The position numbers and the translations under genes are program-made. A stretch of 64,000 nucleotides of DNA, from assembly GCA_032433595.1 (NCBI GenBank), contig JASWJB010000074.1, positions 62,001 to 126,000 on the forward strand, read 5' to 3'. This document shows, piece by piece, positions 36,215 to 47,366 of the stretch. Under the pieces are notes generated by a model. That model was not told where the DNA came from. It saw nothing but the letters and a program-made list of their open reading frames with translations, and did no database searches. This stretch comes from Conoideocrella luteorostrata (lineage: Eukaryota > Ascomycota > Sordariomycetes > Hypocreales > Clavicipitaceae). Each line of letters starts with the position of its first letter. The stretch's first letter is position 1.

Positions 36215-38338
36215 ATGTCCCAGGCAGTCAAGAGGGCCTGCGATGCCTGTCATCGCCGCAAGGTCAAGTGTGACGGCATCAACCCTTGCCGCAACTGTTC
36301 TTCAGCCCAGCTGTCGTGCACATACAATGCTATTCCTCAGAAGAAAGGCCCTAAGGGCTCTCGCGCCAAGGTCATCAGCGAGCTGCGAGAGACGCAACGA
36401 CAGACCAGTTTATCAGCCAAGGTTCAGAGCCGAATGAACGGTCTTGCTTGCCCATCTACAGGCTCAGGTCTTGCTCCTACCCCGGGCCTTCTGACCAGCG
36501 AACTCGTCAAGGAGTGCGCTCAATTTTTCTTCGATCACCTATATCCCCAGGCCCCCATTCTGGACCAACGACAAATTGAGCAACAAGTGTTATATATGGA
36601 ACAAAACCGAGATGCCTACTGTCTTCTGACGTCCCTCTGCGCATTTATCATGCTTCAGCCCGGTATGTCAATGCCGGCCGGCGACCCATACAACCTCGAT
36701 ATGGTCCCTGGCGCCAATATTGTTTCGAGCCAGCTTCTTATGGAGGAGTGTCTTCGGGTTCGCAAGGGCTATGAATACCTCGACTCTATTACCTTGAACT
36801 CTCTCGCTACTAACTTTTTCCTCTTTGGCTGCTACTCTGGTCAGGAGATGCACGACAAGGCATGGTACTATTTGCGTGAGGCCACCACTATGATCCACGT
36901 TGCTGGTATGAATAAGGAAGAGCACTACAGGCAATTCGACCCTGCCGAGGCCGCCCGACGACGACGTCTCTACTGGCTCTTCTTCTCTGTCGAGCGTGCC
37001 TACGCTATCCAGCGTCAACGCCCTATTACCCTCCAGGCCACAATCAACCTTCCAACACTGGTCGGTGACAACACCGATCCCCAGGCTCACCAGCTCAACA
37101 GCTTCATTATGCTTGTCAATATGTTCCAACCGTTTGATGATGTATTCACAGCTACTTGGAACAAGACTAGAGGCCAGTTCACTTCTCAGTACATCAGCGG
37201 TCTGCAGAAGCAGCTCAATGATACCGTGCAGTCATACGCCTGCCAGGATACAAGCTTCCAGGACCTCCACACCAACCAGCAGTGGTTAAAGAATACAGTC
37301 TGGCAATTGACCAGTGGCGTCGTGAATGGGACGAATGACGATTCGATGTCCTTCCAGTATCCCATAAACATGTCTCGAGAACTCCTGGTTAATATGGCAT
37401 CGCAATTCCCTGTACAGGTTGTCAATCTTCTCGGCACTGGCTTGGTAAGTCCTCCTGAACAGCATCTATAGAAGGCAAGCATCTCTAACTAACCCTTTTG
37501 CCAGATTGAAAAACTCTTGGAAATGTCAGCATCCATGACCGAATATCTTGTCATGCAGCCTGCTTCCCGAGACCCCTTCGCCGTGGGTCCTCGTGAGCAC
37601 CTGAACCAGATTCTTGTTATGGTTGCTGCCGCTCGAAACGGCGATTACCGTTTCCTGCCGTTGCTCATGCACAAGCTCGGCGAAGTTCTTCCCCGCATGA
37701 CCAACCCCATGCTTCAGGATGCCCCTGAAAACACAGATCTTTCCAACATAGATATTTTCGACGGCTTTGGTACTGCTGGCATGGCCCAACCCCCCAGCCA
37801 GATGCACATGGCCATGGATGGCGACTACGATCGCAAGTTTTCAGTTGAAGAGTATGACAAAAAATATGCCATGGAACTGAGTGGCCACACGCCTGAATCG
37901 GCTACCCACTCCAACCATTCCAACGGCTCTCCATCAACTGGGCAGCAGGGTTCGTCCGATATGGGCAACTCCTTCGTAAGCTCACCAGGTGTCATGTCAC
38001 CAGGGATGGAATACCCTCACAATATGAATGGATTTATATCTGAAATGGTGATGAGCCCGATAGGCAATCCGGGACAATCGAACAGCATGTCACAAGGCCA
38101 ACAAATGAGCCATGATGGCATGTCACAAGGAATGAATGGCATGGCCACGCAAAATATGCGGCCACCAGGAATGAATGCGCTGAATTCTCTAGGTGGAATG
38201 AACCAAATGCAGCAACAGAGGCAAACTAGCTTCCACATGCAGGGTCAACCTCATTTGGGAGGGTTACAAAATCTCCAGAGAGCAGCTTCAGACGGTAGCA
38301 CTTCGATGGTGGGCTTGAATACAATGGGCGCTTACTAG
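36215..38338 (+). CDS. Zn2Cys6 transcription factor with fungal-specific TF domain
   Basis: Two exons, 36215-37444 and 37505-38338, joined in phase 0 by a 60-bp intron; 687 aa. The zinc cluster is at the very N-terminus (residues ~8-36: RACDACHRRKVKCDGINPC, then CSSAQLSC), spaced CX2CX6CX6CX2CX6C. A basic linker, QKKGPKGSRAKVISELRETQ, follows; KKGPKG linkers occur in AmyR/COL-26/BglR-like sugar regulators, so a carbohydrate role is possible but unproven. The middle holds the fungal-specific TF domain (YWLFFSVERAYAIQRQRPITL). The last ~200 residues are Met-, Gln-, Asn- and Ser-rich, activation-domain-like. An in-frame ATG also exists at 36176; 36215 is preferred for its caaaATGtc context and the usual MSQAVKRACDAC start. 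Confidence 0.92.
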
Positions 38339-39191
38339 CCTATGGAAGCCTCTTTGCTACACCGTTCCGACTCTGCATCATTCTTGTACGCATATTTTTC
38401 TTCGTCACGGCTGGTTCGTTAAAGGAAGAATATACCTGGCCCAACTCAAGTCACTCATTCTACCGGCTTTCTTTTGTTCCACACCATTTCCTTTGTTAGT
38501 CTACTCTACCACAAAGATGGCGATAATAACGACTTCTTTGCTATTTTAGCGGCCCAGAGTTAGTCGTATCCTATTACTTCGCACTTGACTTAAAGGAGCC
38601 GAGCATTGCCCAAAGAGCGTCTGAATATTCTTAACTAGCATGGCGGGCTTCAAAGATTTTGCATGATACTATAATTGTTTCTCATTATCTATTATTAAGC
38701 ACCGACTTGATTGTTTTATTGTATCATTTTTTTGTCGCTTGGATCGGGGAATAAGGCTGGAATGCCCAGGAGTTGGATTGATATTTTGGCTTGCAAAAAC
38801 GGATGAAGGCGTCGATGGGTTTACTTAACAAGTTGTGAGATTGCCTTGAATTTCTTCGATGTAGGGCACGACTTTTTGGCTATTATCATGAATTTATGCC
38901 ATTGTGGATTGTGCATGACGGATCAGTCCCCATGGACTCTTTATTTTACACTGCAGGGATAGCTAGCCAGCCAGTATAGATAGCAAATTGATTACGCTAG
39001 AGCAATTTTTACATCTTGACTTGGAGTGATGTTGTTCATTTGCGTGCTGCTTGTCTGGCCCTGGTCTGGTTATTTAACGCCAAATCATTCAACTAGTTAT
39101 GGGTATTTTCCAACGCTCCTGATGTCATCATGCTACGACATGGTTCTAACTCCACTTACTGTTACAAAGTTCTAGTCCCATGAGCAGCATA
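38339..39191. other. Convergent intergenic region
   Basis: 853 bp of T-rich sequence between the 3' ends of the regulator (+) and the lipase (-). It likely holds the regulator's 3' UTR. No gene is seen. Confidence 0.5.
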
Positions 39192-40951
39192 TTATTTCCT
39201 CCTTCCAGTTACAGCCCCTACGGCCAGGATTTCTATTCGCCCAGCATACAAGCTCATCATATGAGCCACCGGATCTCCCCAAACGACTCCCCTCAACTGC
39301 TCCTCTTTACACGTCACTGCCACGACACCGTCGTGTAGTCGCTCCTTCACGGTCTTGTAGTCCGTCACTGGGGCATGCGGGTCGCCCGCCCTGAGCACGA
39401 CAATCCGTCCTGGATTGCTAAGCATCGCAGGGGGAACTTTCCATTCTAGGCGTGCGTACTTGTCATCCTTCCTTCTCTTGGAATCGTCAGATGGCTTGGG
39501 TGGCGAAGGAGGAGGAGGAGGAGCCGTAAGTAGTTCCACAAGACTCTTCACATATGCTTTTTCGGCTCTCACCACCGGATCTCCTTCATTCACGAAGGTC
39601 AGGAACACGCTCTTCTTTAATTCCCGCCGATTGGGCTTTTCAAGCGGCAACAAACTAACTGGTGGGGTTCCGAACGTCACGCAATGAATCCTCTTGAAAC
39701 AGCCCGCTAGGATCGACAGCTCGCTCTCCGAATCGCTGCTCACGCTCAACATGTGGCTATACAGTAGTGAAGCGACGGCGCCGCCCGCCGAATGACCCGT
39801 TATCAAGAGCGAATGGCCGGCCCTCGAGGGATCCTCCTCAAGTAGTTGTCGTAGTCGCTCAGCCACTGGCTTTACCATCTTCCGCGCGGTAGAGAGAAAC
39901 CCAGCGTGGCAGTAATTGCCCGGGTCGTCAAGGAAGTTGGTCGGCGGAGAGGGCGCCATGTTGAGATTGACGGCCCAGTCGGAGAAAGAGGCGGTGCCGC
40001 GGATGGCAAAGACGATTGTGGAGGCATGGTCCATGGAGACGGACTTGATGCGCATGGCTTTGGTGCCGGAGCGCCAGGACGAGGAGATGTGGGTGTCGCG
40101 CTCGGAGCACGAAGGCGTGTTGTATACGCGGTGGGAGTATTGGGCCGCCAGACAGAGGAGTGGCCAAGTGGGCATGTATCTGTGTGTTGTTAAGTATTTA
40201 GGTTCTTTATATTGTGGCGATGAATCGAGCTGACTTACAGTCGGAGGGGGGGTAAGTTCATGGGGAGCTTCGAGTTGGCATAAAGCTCGACCTTGGAGAA
40301 GTAGCTGCCCTTTACTACAGATGCAGCCACATGAGTTGATTGAGACAAAGGTATCTTTTTCTGCTTTTGTGAGTCTGAAGATTGCTTCCTGTTGGGTCTA
40401 ATACGAAGGAGTGCTCGATCTGTTGAGGCAGCCGTGTCGTGCTGATATGGGACCAGGCTATTCTGAGAGACTGGAATGTCTTGACAGAGGAATAGATTCT
40501 TTTCATGGCCAGATAGACTCTCCTGGTCAATCAGGGTCATGACATTGTCGAAGCGATTACGGATGTCTTCATAAGTGGCATTTGCGACGGCGGCGGGCTG
40601 GCCAGGAACGAAGTCCCGTGCCAGGTCAACCATGGGTTCGGACCATCGGCCGAGTTTGCTCTGCTGCTGCTGCTGCTGCTGCGGTGGCGGAGGACTTTGC
40701 GAATAGTATGGACTAGGTATTATCGGTAGGTGTGCTGTTGATGAGGTGAGATATCCCGGAGGAGAAAACACTGGTGGCTGAGGCTTGTACCAGTCATGAT
40801 GGGATGGATTTGCGGTCGCAGGTCGAGGAGGCTGTTTGGGAGGAGGCGGAGAAGGTGTGTAGTATACGTTGGGAGGAGATGTTATAGAAGCGGGCTTGAG
40901 GGTCTGTCGGACCGGCCGTTTGGACGATTTGTGGGAGGTGAACCAGCCCAT
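39192..40951 (-). CDS. Class 3 lipase (alpha/beta hydrolase)
   Basis: Two exons, 40951-40239 and 40179-39192, with a 59-bp intron; 566 aa. Predicted triacylglycerol or phospholipid hydrolase. The C-terminal half carries the lipase fold: TIVFAIRGTASFSDWAVNLNM, the nucleophile elbow ITGHSAGGAVASLLYSHM, FVNEGDPVVRAEKAY (probable catalytic Asp) and DPVAHMMSLYAGRI (probable catalytic His). The N-terminal ~230 residues are Pro/Gln-rich and disordered, with a CTG-repeat-encoded Gln tract. No signal peptide is seen, so it is probably intracellular, unlike secreted Rhizomucor-type lipases. The frame stays open upstream to 41170, but ATG 40951 (MGWFTSHKSS) looks like the natural start, with an N-myristoylation-like Gly2. 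Confidence 0.9.
40661..40681 (-). repeat. CTG trinucleotide tract encoding poly-Gln
   Basis: About seven CTG units on the plus strand, read as CAG on the coding strand. They give the PPPPQQQQQQQ run in the disordered N-terminal region of the lipase. Confidence 0.85.
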
Positions 40952-42381
40952 GGTGGTGGTGGTGGAAGCAGATGGGCGGCATAGAAGCAAGTCTACGACT
41001 CTATGGAGCTGGGGTTCGACGGCTATACGAGTGATGCGGGGGCATCCTTGACATATAACCAGGAGGCATGGCAGAAAGAGAAGGGATGTGGTTGAAGCAG
41101 GAAAGAGAGGATGAAGCAGAAGGCATTCGCAAGTGTAGACGGAGGGGTTGAGTAGTGAGTGAGTGCTCACATGGCCTCGGGCGTCTCAGCCGCTCTGGAC
41201 ATATATGTATGGAGATGGCGATGGTGGGTGGCCGGCTCTCTCCCGTCTGCCGGCATGTTTGTTCTGCTCCGCGTTCAACCTCGCCACCAGCTATGGACTG
41301 GTCGCCTCACTCTTGCAGGCACCGACTTAACTAGCGTTGACCATGCAATGGACGAAATACAATAATAGGGCATTGACTGCGTACAGGGTCTGACTAGCGG
41401 ATTGGAGTTCGTCCAGTCTTTTGGGGTGGCCGCCCGCACGCCTTGCTGAACTCTGCTCTTGGCAATGTGATTCGCTGCTCATTCGACAGCTAATGGGACG
41501 GAACACTGCCCAAGCTCAGGTGCATGAGCCGCCCGGCCCAATGATCGTTCAGAGGGGCCTGGGCTGCTGCCTGGCGCCTTCGACGGGTCTTTAAATAGTA
41601 GCACTCGGAGTATTGGCGGGGGAGTCTCTGCGGGCTGGTTGTTTGACCATCAGTGTCGAGAAGGGGAAAAAAGAAGGAAAGAAGGAAAGAATGAAATAGA
41701 TAAAATGGGACACGAAAGTATCCTCTTAAAGAGTCAGCGTATATGGCTGCTTTTATCAACAGGCTAGGGAAGTTTCGGCCACTTCCGATCCCAGAACATA
41801 GGATATTGCTATTTTCGTGATGGAACGGGCTGATATTGCTGTTCGTGCATATGATGGCCCCCACCCGCTGGGGCTATCACCAGTATTGCATGCTTGTATG
41901 GTGAGCGTTACTCGCTAACCTTTTGCATAAAAGTTGCCTGTCCTGTGAGCAAAAGTACAGCGGTAGGGAAAACATTAGAAGTAGGCTTACGATTTGCGGC
42001 GTTTTTACCAGAATTTAGTAACCATTACTCATTTTTAAAAAATGAGGCGAAACCGTGGCTTGATGCCTACCTAGTATATCCTATACCACGGTGTCAAGGA
42101 AGGGGCAGTGCAACTACTACTTGTACATCTGCGCGAATAGGGACGCGTTATGTGTAAAGCATTGCAGGAGGATGGATTATTGGGTTGGGAAGGACGAGCA
42201 AGTCTTGAAGAGCCAAGAACAGGTATAGTACACATACAATGGCGAATGGGGACCCCTGGGACTATGTTGTCAGTAACTAAGTCGCATATGTTCCTATATC
42301 CTGAAACGGTACTCCGTACAATCCAATGCTTTCATTTTCCATCCAAGCGTGACTCTACGCATGACTACATCTCGAACCTGC
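40952..42381. other. Intergenic region downstream of the deaminase
   Basis: About 1.4 kb between the lipase start and the deaminase stop. It contains purine-rich GAAGGAAA repeats near 41670 and a TACGGAGTA copy at 42310-42318. A 124-codon minus-strand frame at 41490-41864 has no domain content and is not called. Confidence 0.45.
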
Positions 42382-43470
42382 TTAGTCGGTCCGGATGGCA
42401 TCCAGCTCAGCATATATCTCGCTCTTGACATGCTCATCCGCCCAACACATATCAACGGAATTTCTCGCCAACTGCAGCATTTCCGCCTTTGACAAGCCTC
42501 CGTAATGATACGCCTTCTCCTGGTTCCCGTCGATCCACACATCATGCATATACACCGGATCGTCGCTGTTAATGCAGAACTTGACCCCCCGATCCAGCAG
42601 CTGCCGCAATTTAGGGAAAAGCACCTCGGTCGCCGTACGTCTATGATACGCATGAGGGCAGAGCGTCAGACCAACACCCCGAGCATTGAGCCCCTGGATG
42701 AGCTCGTCGCGATCCAAAACATCCAGGCCGTGGTCGATCCGCTCAATGCCCACCTCAAAGATGGCCTGCCGGATATGTTCGTGCGTGTCCTTCTGTCCAA
42801 AGTCGCAGTGCGTGGTGATGTGTAGACCATGGGCCTTTGCCCGCTCAAACGCAGCTTTAAATAGAATGGGAGGTCTCTCGTAGGCATTGCTCGCGAGGCC
42901 CACGGCATGAAACAGCCCGTGACCACCACTGCGCGCAGCCCACGGCAAGGCAGTCTGGTAAGCAGCCTCGCCGTCCTCGACGGGCTCGTCCCGCAAGAAG
43001 CAAAAGATCCAATTCGACCTCACACCGTGCTGCTCGGCGCCATCCCTCTGCGCCCTGAGATACCCGTTCAGGACGTGCTCCGCGGCAACACCCCTCCTCG
43101 TGTGGGCCTGAATGTCGAAAAAGGGCTCGACGTAGCGCACATTCATCTCTTTGCACCGCTTCAAATAGTCCATGGCTAGATCGTAAAAGTCTTGCTCTTG
43201 GAGAAGCACCTCACATCCAGCAAAGTACGCCTCCAGGAACGTCGGCACATCTTTGCGGCCGCCTAGTTCCGGGCGATGGTTGTAGGTGACGTTGTAGGAG
43301 TTCAGGAGCTCCTCATATGTATTGTAGAATTGGTCTTTGAATTTCAAGGGCACGCTGTTGCGTTGAGCGAGTTTCCAGCGCAGCGACGGCTGGAGAGTGC
43401 CTTCGATGTGGATGTGAAGTTCCACCTTGGGGAGGGATGCGATGAACGGGGAGATTGGGAGGTTGTCCAT
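42382..43470 (-). CDS. Adenosine/adenine deaminase family enzyme
   Basis: Intronless 362-aa metal-dependent amidohydrolase. It should deaminate adenine, adenosine or a close analogue, feeding purine salvage or nitrogen release. Conserved active-site pieces: KVELHIHIEGTL (metal-binding His pair, residues ~16-20), ITTHCDFGQ (metal His in the family's HAGE position, here HCDF), IERIDHGLDV (catalytic His), and CINSDDPVYM (metal-binding Asp pair). The HAGE motif is altered to HCDFGQ, moving the acid residue, and CPHAYHRR replaces the usual CPLSN of Aah1/ADA. It may therefore belong to a divergent subgroup with a different substrate. It is divergent from the permease gene across ~1 kb. Confidence 0.9.
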   Translation of the reverse strand: MDNLPISPFIASLPKVELHIHIEGTLQPSLRWKLAQRNSVPLKFKDQFYNTYEELLNSYNVTYNHRPELGGRKDVPTFLEAYFAGCEVLLQEQDFYDLAMDYLKRCKEMNVRYVEPFFDIQAHTRRGVAAEHVLNGYLRAQRDGAEQHGVRSNWIFCFLRDEPVEDGEAAYQTALPWAARSGGHGLFHAVGLASNAYERPPILFKAAFERAKAHGLHITTHCDFGQKDTHEHIRQAIFEVGIERIDHGLDVLDRDELIQGLNARGVGLTLCPHAYHRRTATEVLFPKLRQLLDRGVKFCINSDDPVYMHDVWIDGNQEKAYHYGGLSKAEMLQLARNSVDMCWADEHVKSEIYAELDAIRTD

Positions 43471-44473
43471 GGCGGTTGTGGGGGGGAATAAAGAGAAAAT
43501 TGTAACTCTTTGTTGTTGCTTGTATAACCGTAAGACAAAAGCAAGGTCAAGATGTAGTCCCAGGAATGGGCGTTGGGAAAGCTGGCAAGCTTATCGTGGA
43601 CGATCATGTAGTTGTGGTTTGCCGAGCGGCGAGCTCCGGTCCCGACTATGAGCCCGGATGTCAGTTTTGCGCCGGCAAATGGAGAGACAGATGTAAAACA
43701 ATGAGTACGGAGTAGTTAGTTTACTTTCCAGGTACGCTTACTGAGATAGCCAATAGTCTCGGCTCTAAGAGGTGGAAATAAATGGCCGTTATCTACAAGG
43801 TCAACGACGAACAGAAGCCTTTGAACGCCTCCAACTAACCCCCAAGCGGGGGACAGTTTAACTGGGCCATCGAGGTGGCATTAGCTCCGCAAGAGATTAT
43901 GCCTTAGCGACCAAAAACACAATAAAATTAAACCAAAAAATTACAGTAACTATTATATAGCTTAGTTAGCTATTTAGCTAATAAATTTTATTAATAACCA
44001 GCTTTAATTGCATCCGTGGTGGGCGTTCGAATTAAAAGGGTCAATTGGACAATGTGGACGAAACGGCTCAGTCAAGCTGTCCCCCGCATGGCCCCCCTCC
44101 CCCCATTGTACAGTGTGCGCCCCCACTGCGCCAACGTTCAATCCTTGTGTTGTTCAGACAGCCGGCCGCCGTGCTCTGCCACCTAGTTAGTTACTACTCA
44201 CCGCGGATTGATTTCGGGTCGGATCCGTCCGCCAAAACACCTCCGCCTTATCAATTTTATGCGCGGCGAAGGCTCCGTATCTCTGATAATGCCCATGCTC
44301 TAGCGGCCCGTCTCCACGCGACTGCGGATACTGTCACCGAATCCCCCACACGCTACGAAATATAGCTGTAATCTTTCCAAGCCCCGCGCAACTCGTACGT
44401 CCTAACTTGGGGGGTTCGCACGACGTTCTGTGCCGACGTCGGTTCGGTCGCTGCTTCGTTGTCTGTCATATAG
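43471..44473. promoter_or_regulatory. Divergent promoter region of deaminase and permease with GATA elements
   Basis: 1 kb between the two starts. WGATAR cores occur at 43744-43749, 43789-43794, 44248-44253 and 44284-44289; about two are expected by chance in this length, so the excess is modest. A TACGGAGTA copy lies at 43706-43714. At 43918-44000 there is an abrupt AT-rich block with TTAGTTAGCTA-type steps. Shared nitrogen control is an inference. Confidence 0.4.
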
Positions 44474-46151
44474 ATGGCCCTCCCCACCGACCCTGACACT
44501 GCCGTGGCTGGACCGTCAGAACTTGACCCTCTACTTGGGCATCGCAACATGGCTACAGAACTTTCAGAGGCGCCGTCTCATATGGAGACGGGGCCTGATG
44601 CGGGCGTGGCCCGCCGGGTCTTGAAGAAGATTGATCGCGCTATCATTCCTCTGCTCTTCTTCACGTACATGCTCAACTTTATGGACAAGATTATTTTGTC
44701 CAGCGCGGCTGTGTTTGGTCTACGAGATGATAACGTAAGTCCTGATCGCGCTTTCACATGCAGAAAATTAGCTTCACGTCTGGTGTTTAGTTTCTTGCTA
44801 ACACGAAGTCTAACTTTAGCACCTCCGGGGCCAGGAATATAGCTGGGTATCCAGCATCTTCTACTTCGGCTACCTCTTCTGGGAATATCCTACAACCATC
44901 CTGATTGCCCGTCTCCCAACCGGGAAATACCTAACTGGAAATACCCTCTTTTGGGGCGCGGTGGTGGCCTTGACAGCAGCATGCAGGAATTTCGGTGGCC
45001 TAATGGCAGTTCGCTTCCTCCTTGGTATGGCTGAGGCGACCATCACGCCTGGCTTCATGTTCCTGACATCGACATGGTATACTCGCGATGAAATGCCCAC
45101 TCGTGTAGGCATCTGGTTTGCTGGTAACTCTGTCGGTGGGCTGGTGTCGAGTTTGATGGCCTTCGGCGTCGGCCACATTGATGATGATGTGCATCCGTGG
45201 CGGTGGATGTATATTATCCTTGGTGTGACCACGTTTCTTTGGGCCATCCCCATGTTCTTCCTTCTACCTGACAGCATTTCCGAAGCCAAGTTCCTGAATG
45301 AAGAGGAGCGAAGGATTGCCAAGAACCGCGTTGCGATTGCCGGGACGGGCTCTACCGAAAACTCCTCCTGGAAGCGGGATCAAGTGATTGAATGCCTCGT
45401 GGATCCCAAGTCGTGGTTGATCTTCCTCATAACCCTGCTAACCCAGATCCCCAACGGAGGCACGCAGGGCTTTTCCAACATCATCGTCCAGTCCTTCCAT
45501 TTCACCAACCTTCAATCTACGCTCATCAACATCCCCTACTCTCTCATCACTGGCGGCGTCATTGCGGGCGTCGGTCGTCTTGCCGGCCGCTTCCGCACTC
45601 TCAACTGTCTCCTCATCATTGCCGTGGTGATGCCATGCGTTGTAGGCGCTGCCATCATCTACTGCCGATCTAGTGTATCGCACGGAGTCCAGCTCTTCGC
45701 CTATTTCTTGCTCTCGACCGGCCCTGCCGCCATGCCGCTTGCCATGTCTCTCGTCCAGTCCAACTTTCGCGGCGTCACCAAGAAGATGACCATCACGGCT
45801 ATGCAGTTCATCGCCTATTGCACTGGAAACATCGCCGGACCGCAGCTCTTCCGCCAGACGGAGGCTCCCACGTATGCGTCTGCTTTCCAGGCCATTATGA
45901 TCTGCTACGCTTTAGCGATTGCGCTAGCTATTGTGCTTAGATTCTATCTCCAGTGGGTGAATGCAAAGAGGACGAGGGAGGAAGGATTTGAGGGAAGTGC
46001 GGGCGCTGCCGGGGCGGTGGCGGACGGGAAGATGCCCACGCAACTTACGGGCAGAGAGGTTGCTGAGGCGGCGGCGGAGGTTCAGTTGCGGCCGGAGGAT
46101 TATGAGGATGTGACGGATTGGAAGACGGTGGGATTTCGGTATCGTTTGTGA
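44474..46151 (+). CDS. MFS permease, allantoate/Dal5-type anion:cation symporter family
   Basis: Two exons, 44474-44734 and 44820-46151, with an 85-bp intron; 530 aa. It is predicted to be a 12-helix major facilitator in the plasma membrane importing an organic anion such as allantoate, ureidosuccinate, a vitamin or a peptide-like nitrogen source. Family features are the cytosolic N-terminus ending in RVLKKIDRAIIPLLFFTYMLNFMDK, YFGYLFWEYPTTILIARLPTGKY in helix 2, VRFLLGMAEATITPGFMFLTSTWYTRDEMPTRVGIWF across helices 4-5, and NFRGVTKKMTITAMQFIAYCTGNIAGPQLF in the second half. The C-terminal tail contains the typical LRPEDYEDVTDWKTVGFRYRL end of the ACS family. Its 3' end overlaps the opposing PNP-domain frame by about 107 bp. 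The substrate cannot be assigned from sequence. Confidence 0.93.
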
Positions 46152-47283
46152 TTTTGTTACCAGGTTCAAGAGATTTGTTCACTATATGATGAAGATATGA
46201 AAATGCGTCGCTTTGCAATTCGTGTTTTGCAGTCGGTGCTTCGGTCCTCACCAGCTCTATGGCTTCAGTTATGTTCATCTCGCTCATAATGATGATACTA
46301 GATGGTTGCTTCTGTGGTTGACGTATCTTGTTTCCAGGGTACAATTTCATGAGAAAAGCTAAAGCAACAGATGCTGCAGATGCAGCAGCATAGTCGGCAA
46401 AGATCTTGTTCTTGTGGGTGTCGGCGTAATCGACAACTCCTTTGATGACAATACAGTCCGTTGCCCGGTAGACCCCGCCTCCTTCCATATCTATTCCGAG
46501 AACATTGCGATCCTTGAGTTGTGTGACAAACTCAGGACTTGCCCTCATCACGATATCGGCAGATGCCATAGTTCCAACATGTATGTTGGGTTTCGGTGGT
46601 TGTTCGGTAGCAGCCCGAACGCGCTCAATCTTGTCGTATATACATCCGAGGCGGTCACATGGAGTCCTTTTTGCTTCATCGCAACTGCTCCCGTGTTGGC
46701 AGTCGCATTTGCAGCTGCGTGGCGAAGAGCGATGCTGATGCACGTAGTCGGCCCTGAACAACTTATCCATCTCGCACCCGGGATATTTGAACTTAGCGCC
46801 TTTCTGGCCTTTCTGAAGATTCTTCAGAAGACCAAAGCTGCAGTGTATTGTCTGCTGCCGAAATTGCGCAGTTTGCAAAACTTTCCCTAGTTGTTTCACC
46901 CGCTGGCAAGAGTCTCCGGCTGAGTAGTTTCGCAGATCAAGGTCGACGCCGCCGTTGTGTAATCTGCTGCCCCTGGCATTATGGAGATAACGCCAAACTT
47001 CGGTGCCGACAATTACATCACCGAGATAAATAGGTTCATTATCCCCATTTCGAGACATAGCTCCACAAATGCCCACCAGGAGGGTGAGCTCAATCTTTGT
47101 AAAGTGCTGGCGTAATCGCTGGATGCATATACCTGCATCCAACTCTCCAGCATCTCCTGGCATCATAAGAACAGTATTATGTCCTGCGAACTGTCCAACA
47201 GCGTAAATATTACTGTCCTCTGGGGGCTCGCGGTATGTGCAAAATGGGGTTTTCGAACAAATCCAATACAGGCTCGGATTCAT
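46045..47283 (-). CDS. PNP_UDP nucleoside-phosphorylase-domain protein, N-terminal frame break
   Basis: Open frame of 412 codons with the fungal PNP_UDP fold seen as an effector domain of NLR-like proteins. Landmarks are LTLLVGICGA, GDVIVGTEVW, the Cys-rich insert around CKCDCQHGSSC, VLGIDMEGGGVY and VIKGVVDYADTHKNK. The expected N-terminus lies just upstream in another frame: an ATG at 47377 leads to QYTIAIIYALKHESEPVLDLFENP, then runs to a stop, and homology continues in the called frame from about 47260. A one-base shift in an AAAACCCC run near there is the simplest cause. No NACHT or NB-ARC domain follows. After KLYPGNK the frame continues into unrelated Pro-rich sequence antisense to the permease end, so the true stop may be earlier. 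Confidence 0.6.
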   Translation of the reverse strand: MNPSLYWICSKTPFCTYREPPEDSNIYAVGQFAGHNTVLMMPGDAGELDAGICIQRLRQHFTKIELTLLVGICGAMSRNGDNEPIYLGDVIVGTEVWRYLHNARGSRLHNGGVDLDLRNYSAGDSCQRVKQLGKVLQTAQFRQQTIHCSFGLLKNLQKGQKGAKFKYPGCEMDKLFRADYVHQHRSSPRSCKCDCQHGSSCDEAKRTPCDRLGCIYDKIERVRAATEQPPKPNIHVGTMASADIVMRASPEFVTQLKDRNVLGIDMEGGGVYRATDCIVIKGVVDYADTHKNKIFADYAAASAASVALAFLMKLYPGNKIRQPQKQPSSIIIMSEMNITEAIELVRTEAPTAKHELQSDAFSYLHHIVNKSLEPGNKITNDTEIPPSSNPSHPHNPPAATEPPPPPQQPLCP

Positions 47284-47366
47284 GCTTTAGAGCATAGATG
47301 ATTGCAATTGTGTATTGATCTGGACAAGTGGTCATACAAAACGTCCTGGCAGTCGACTGCGAAGTG

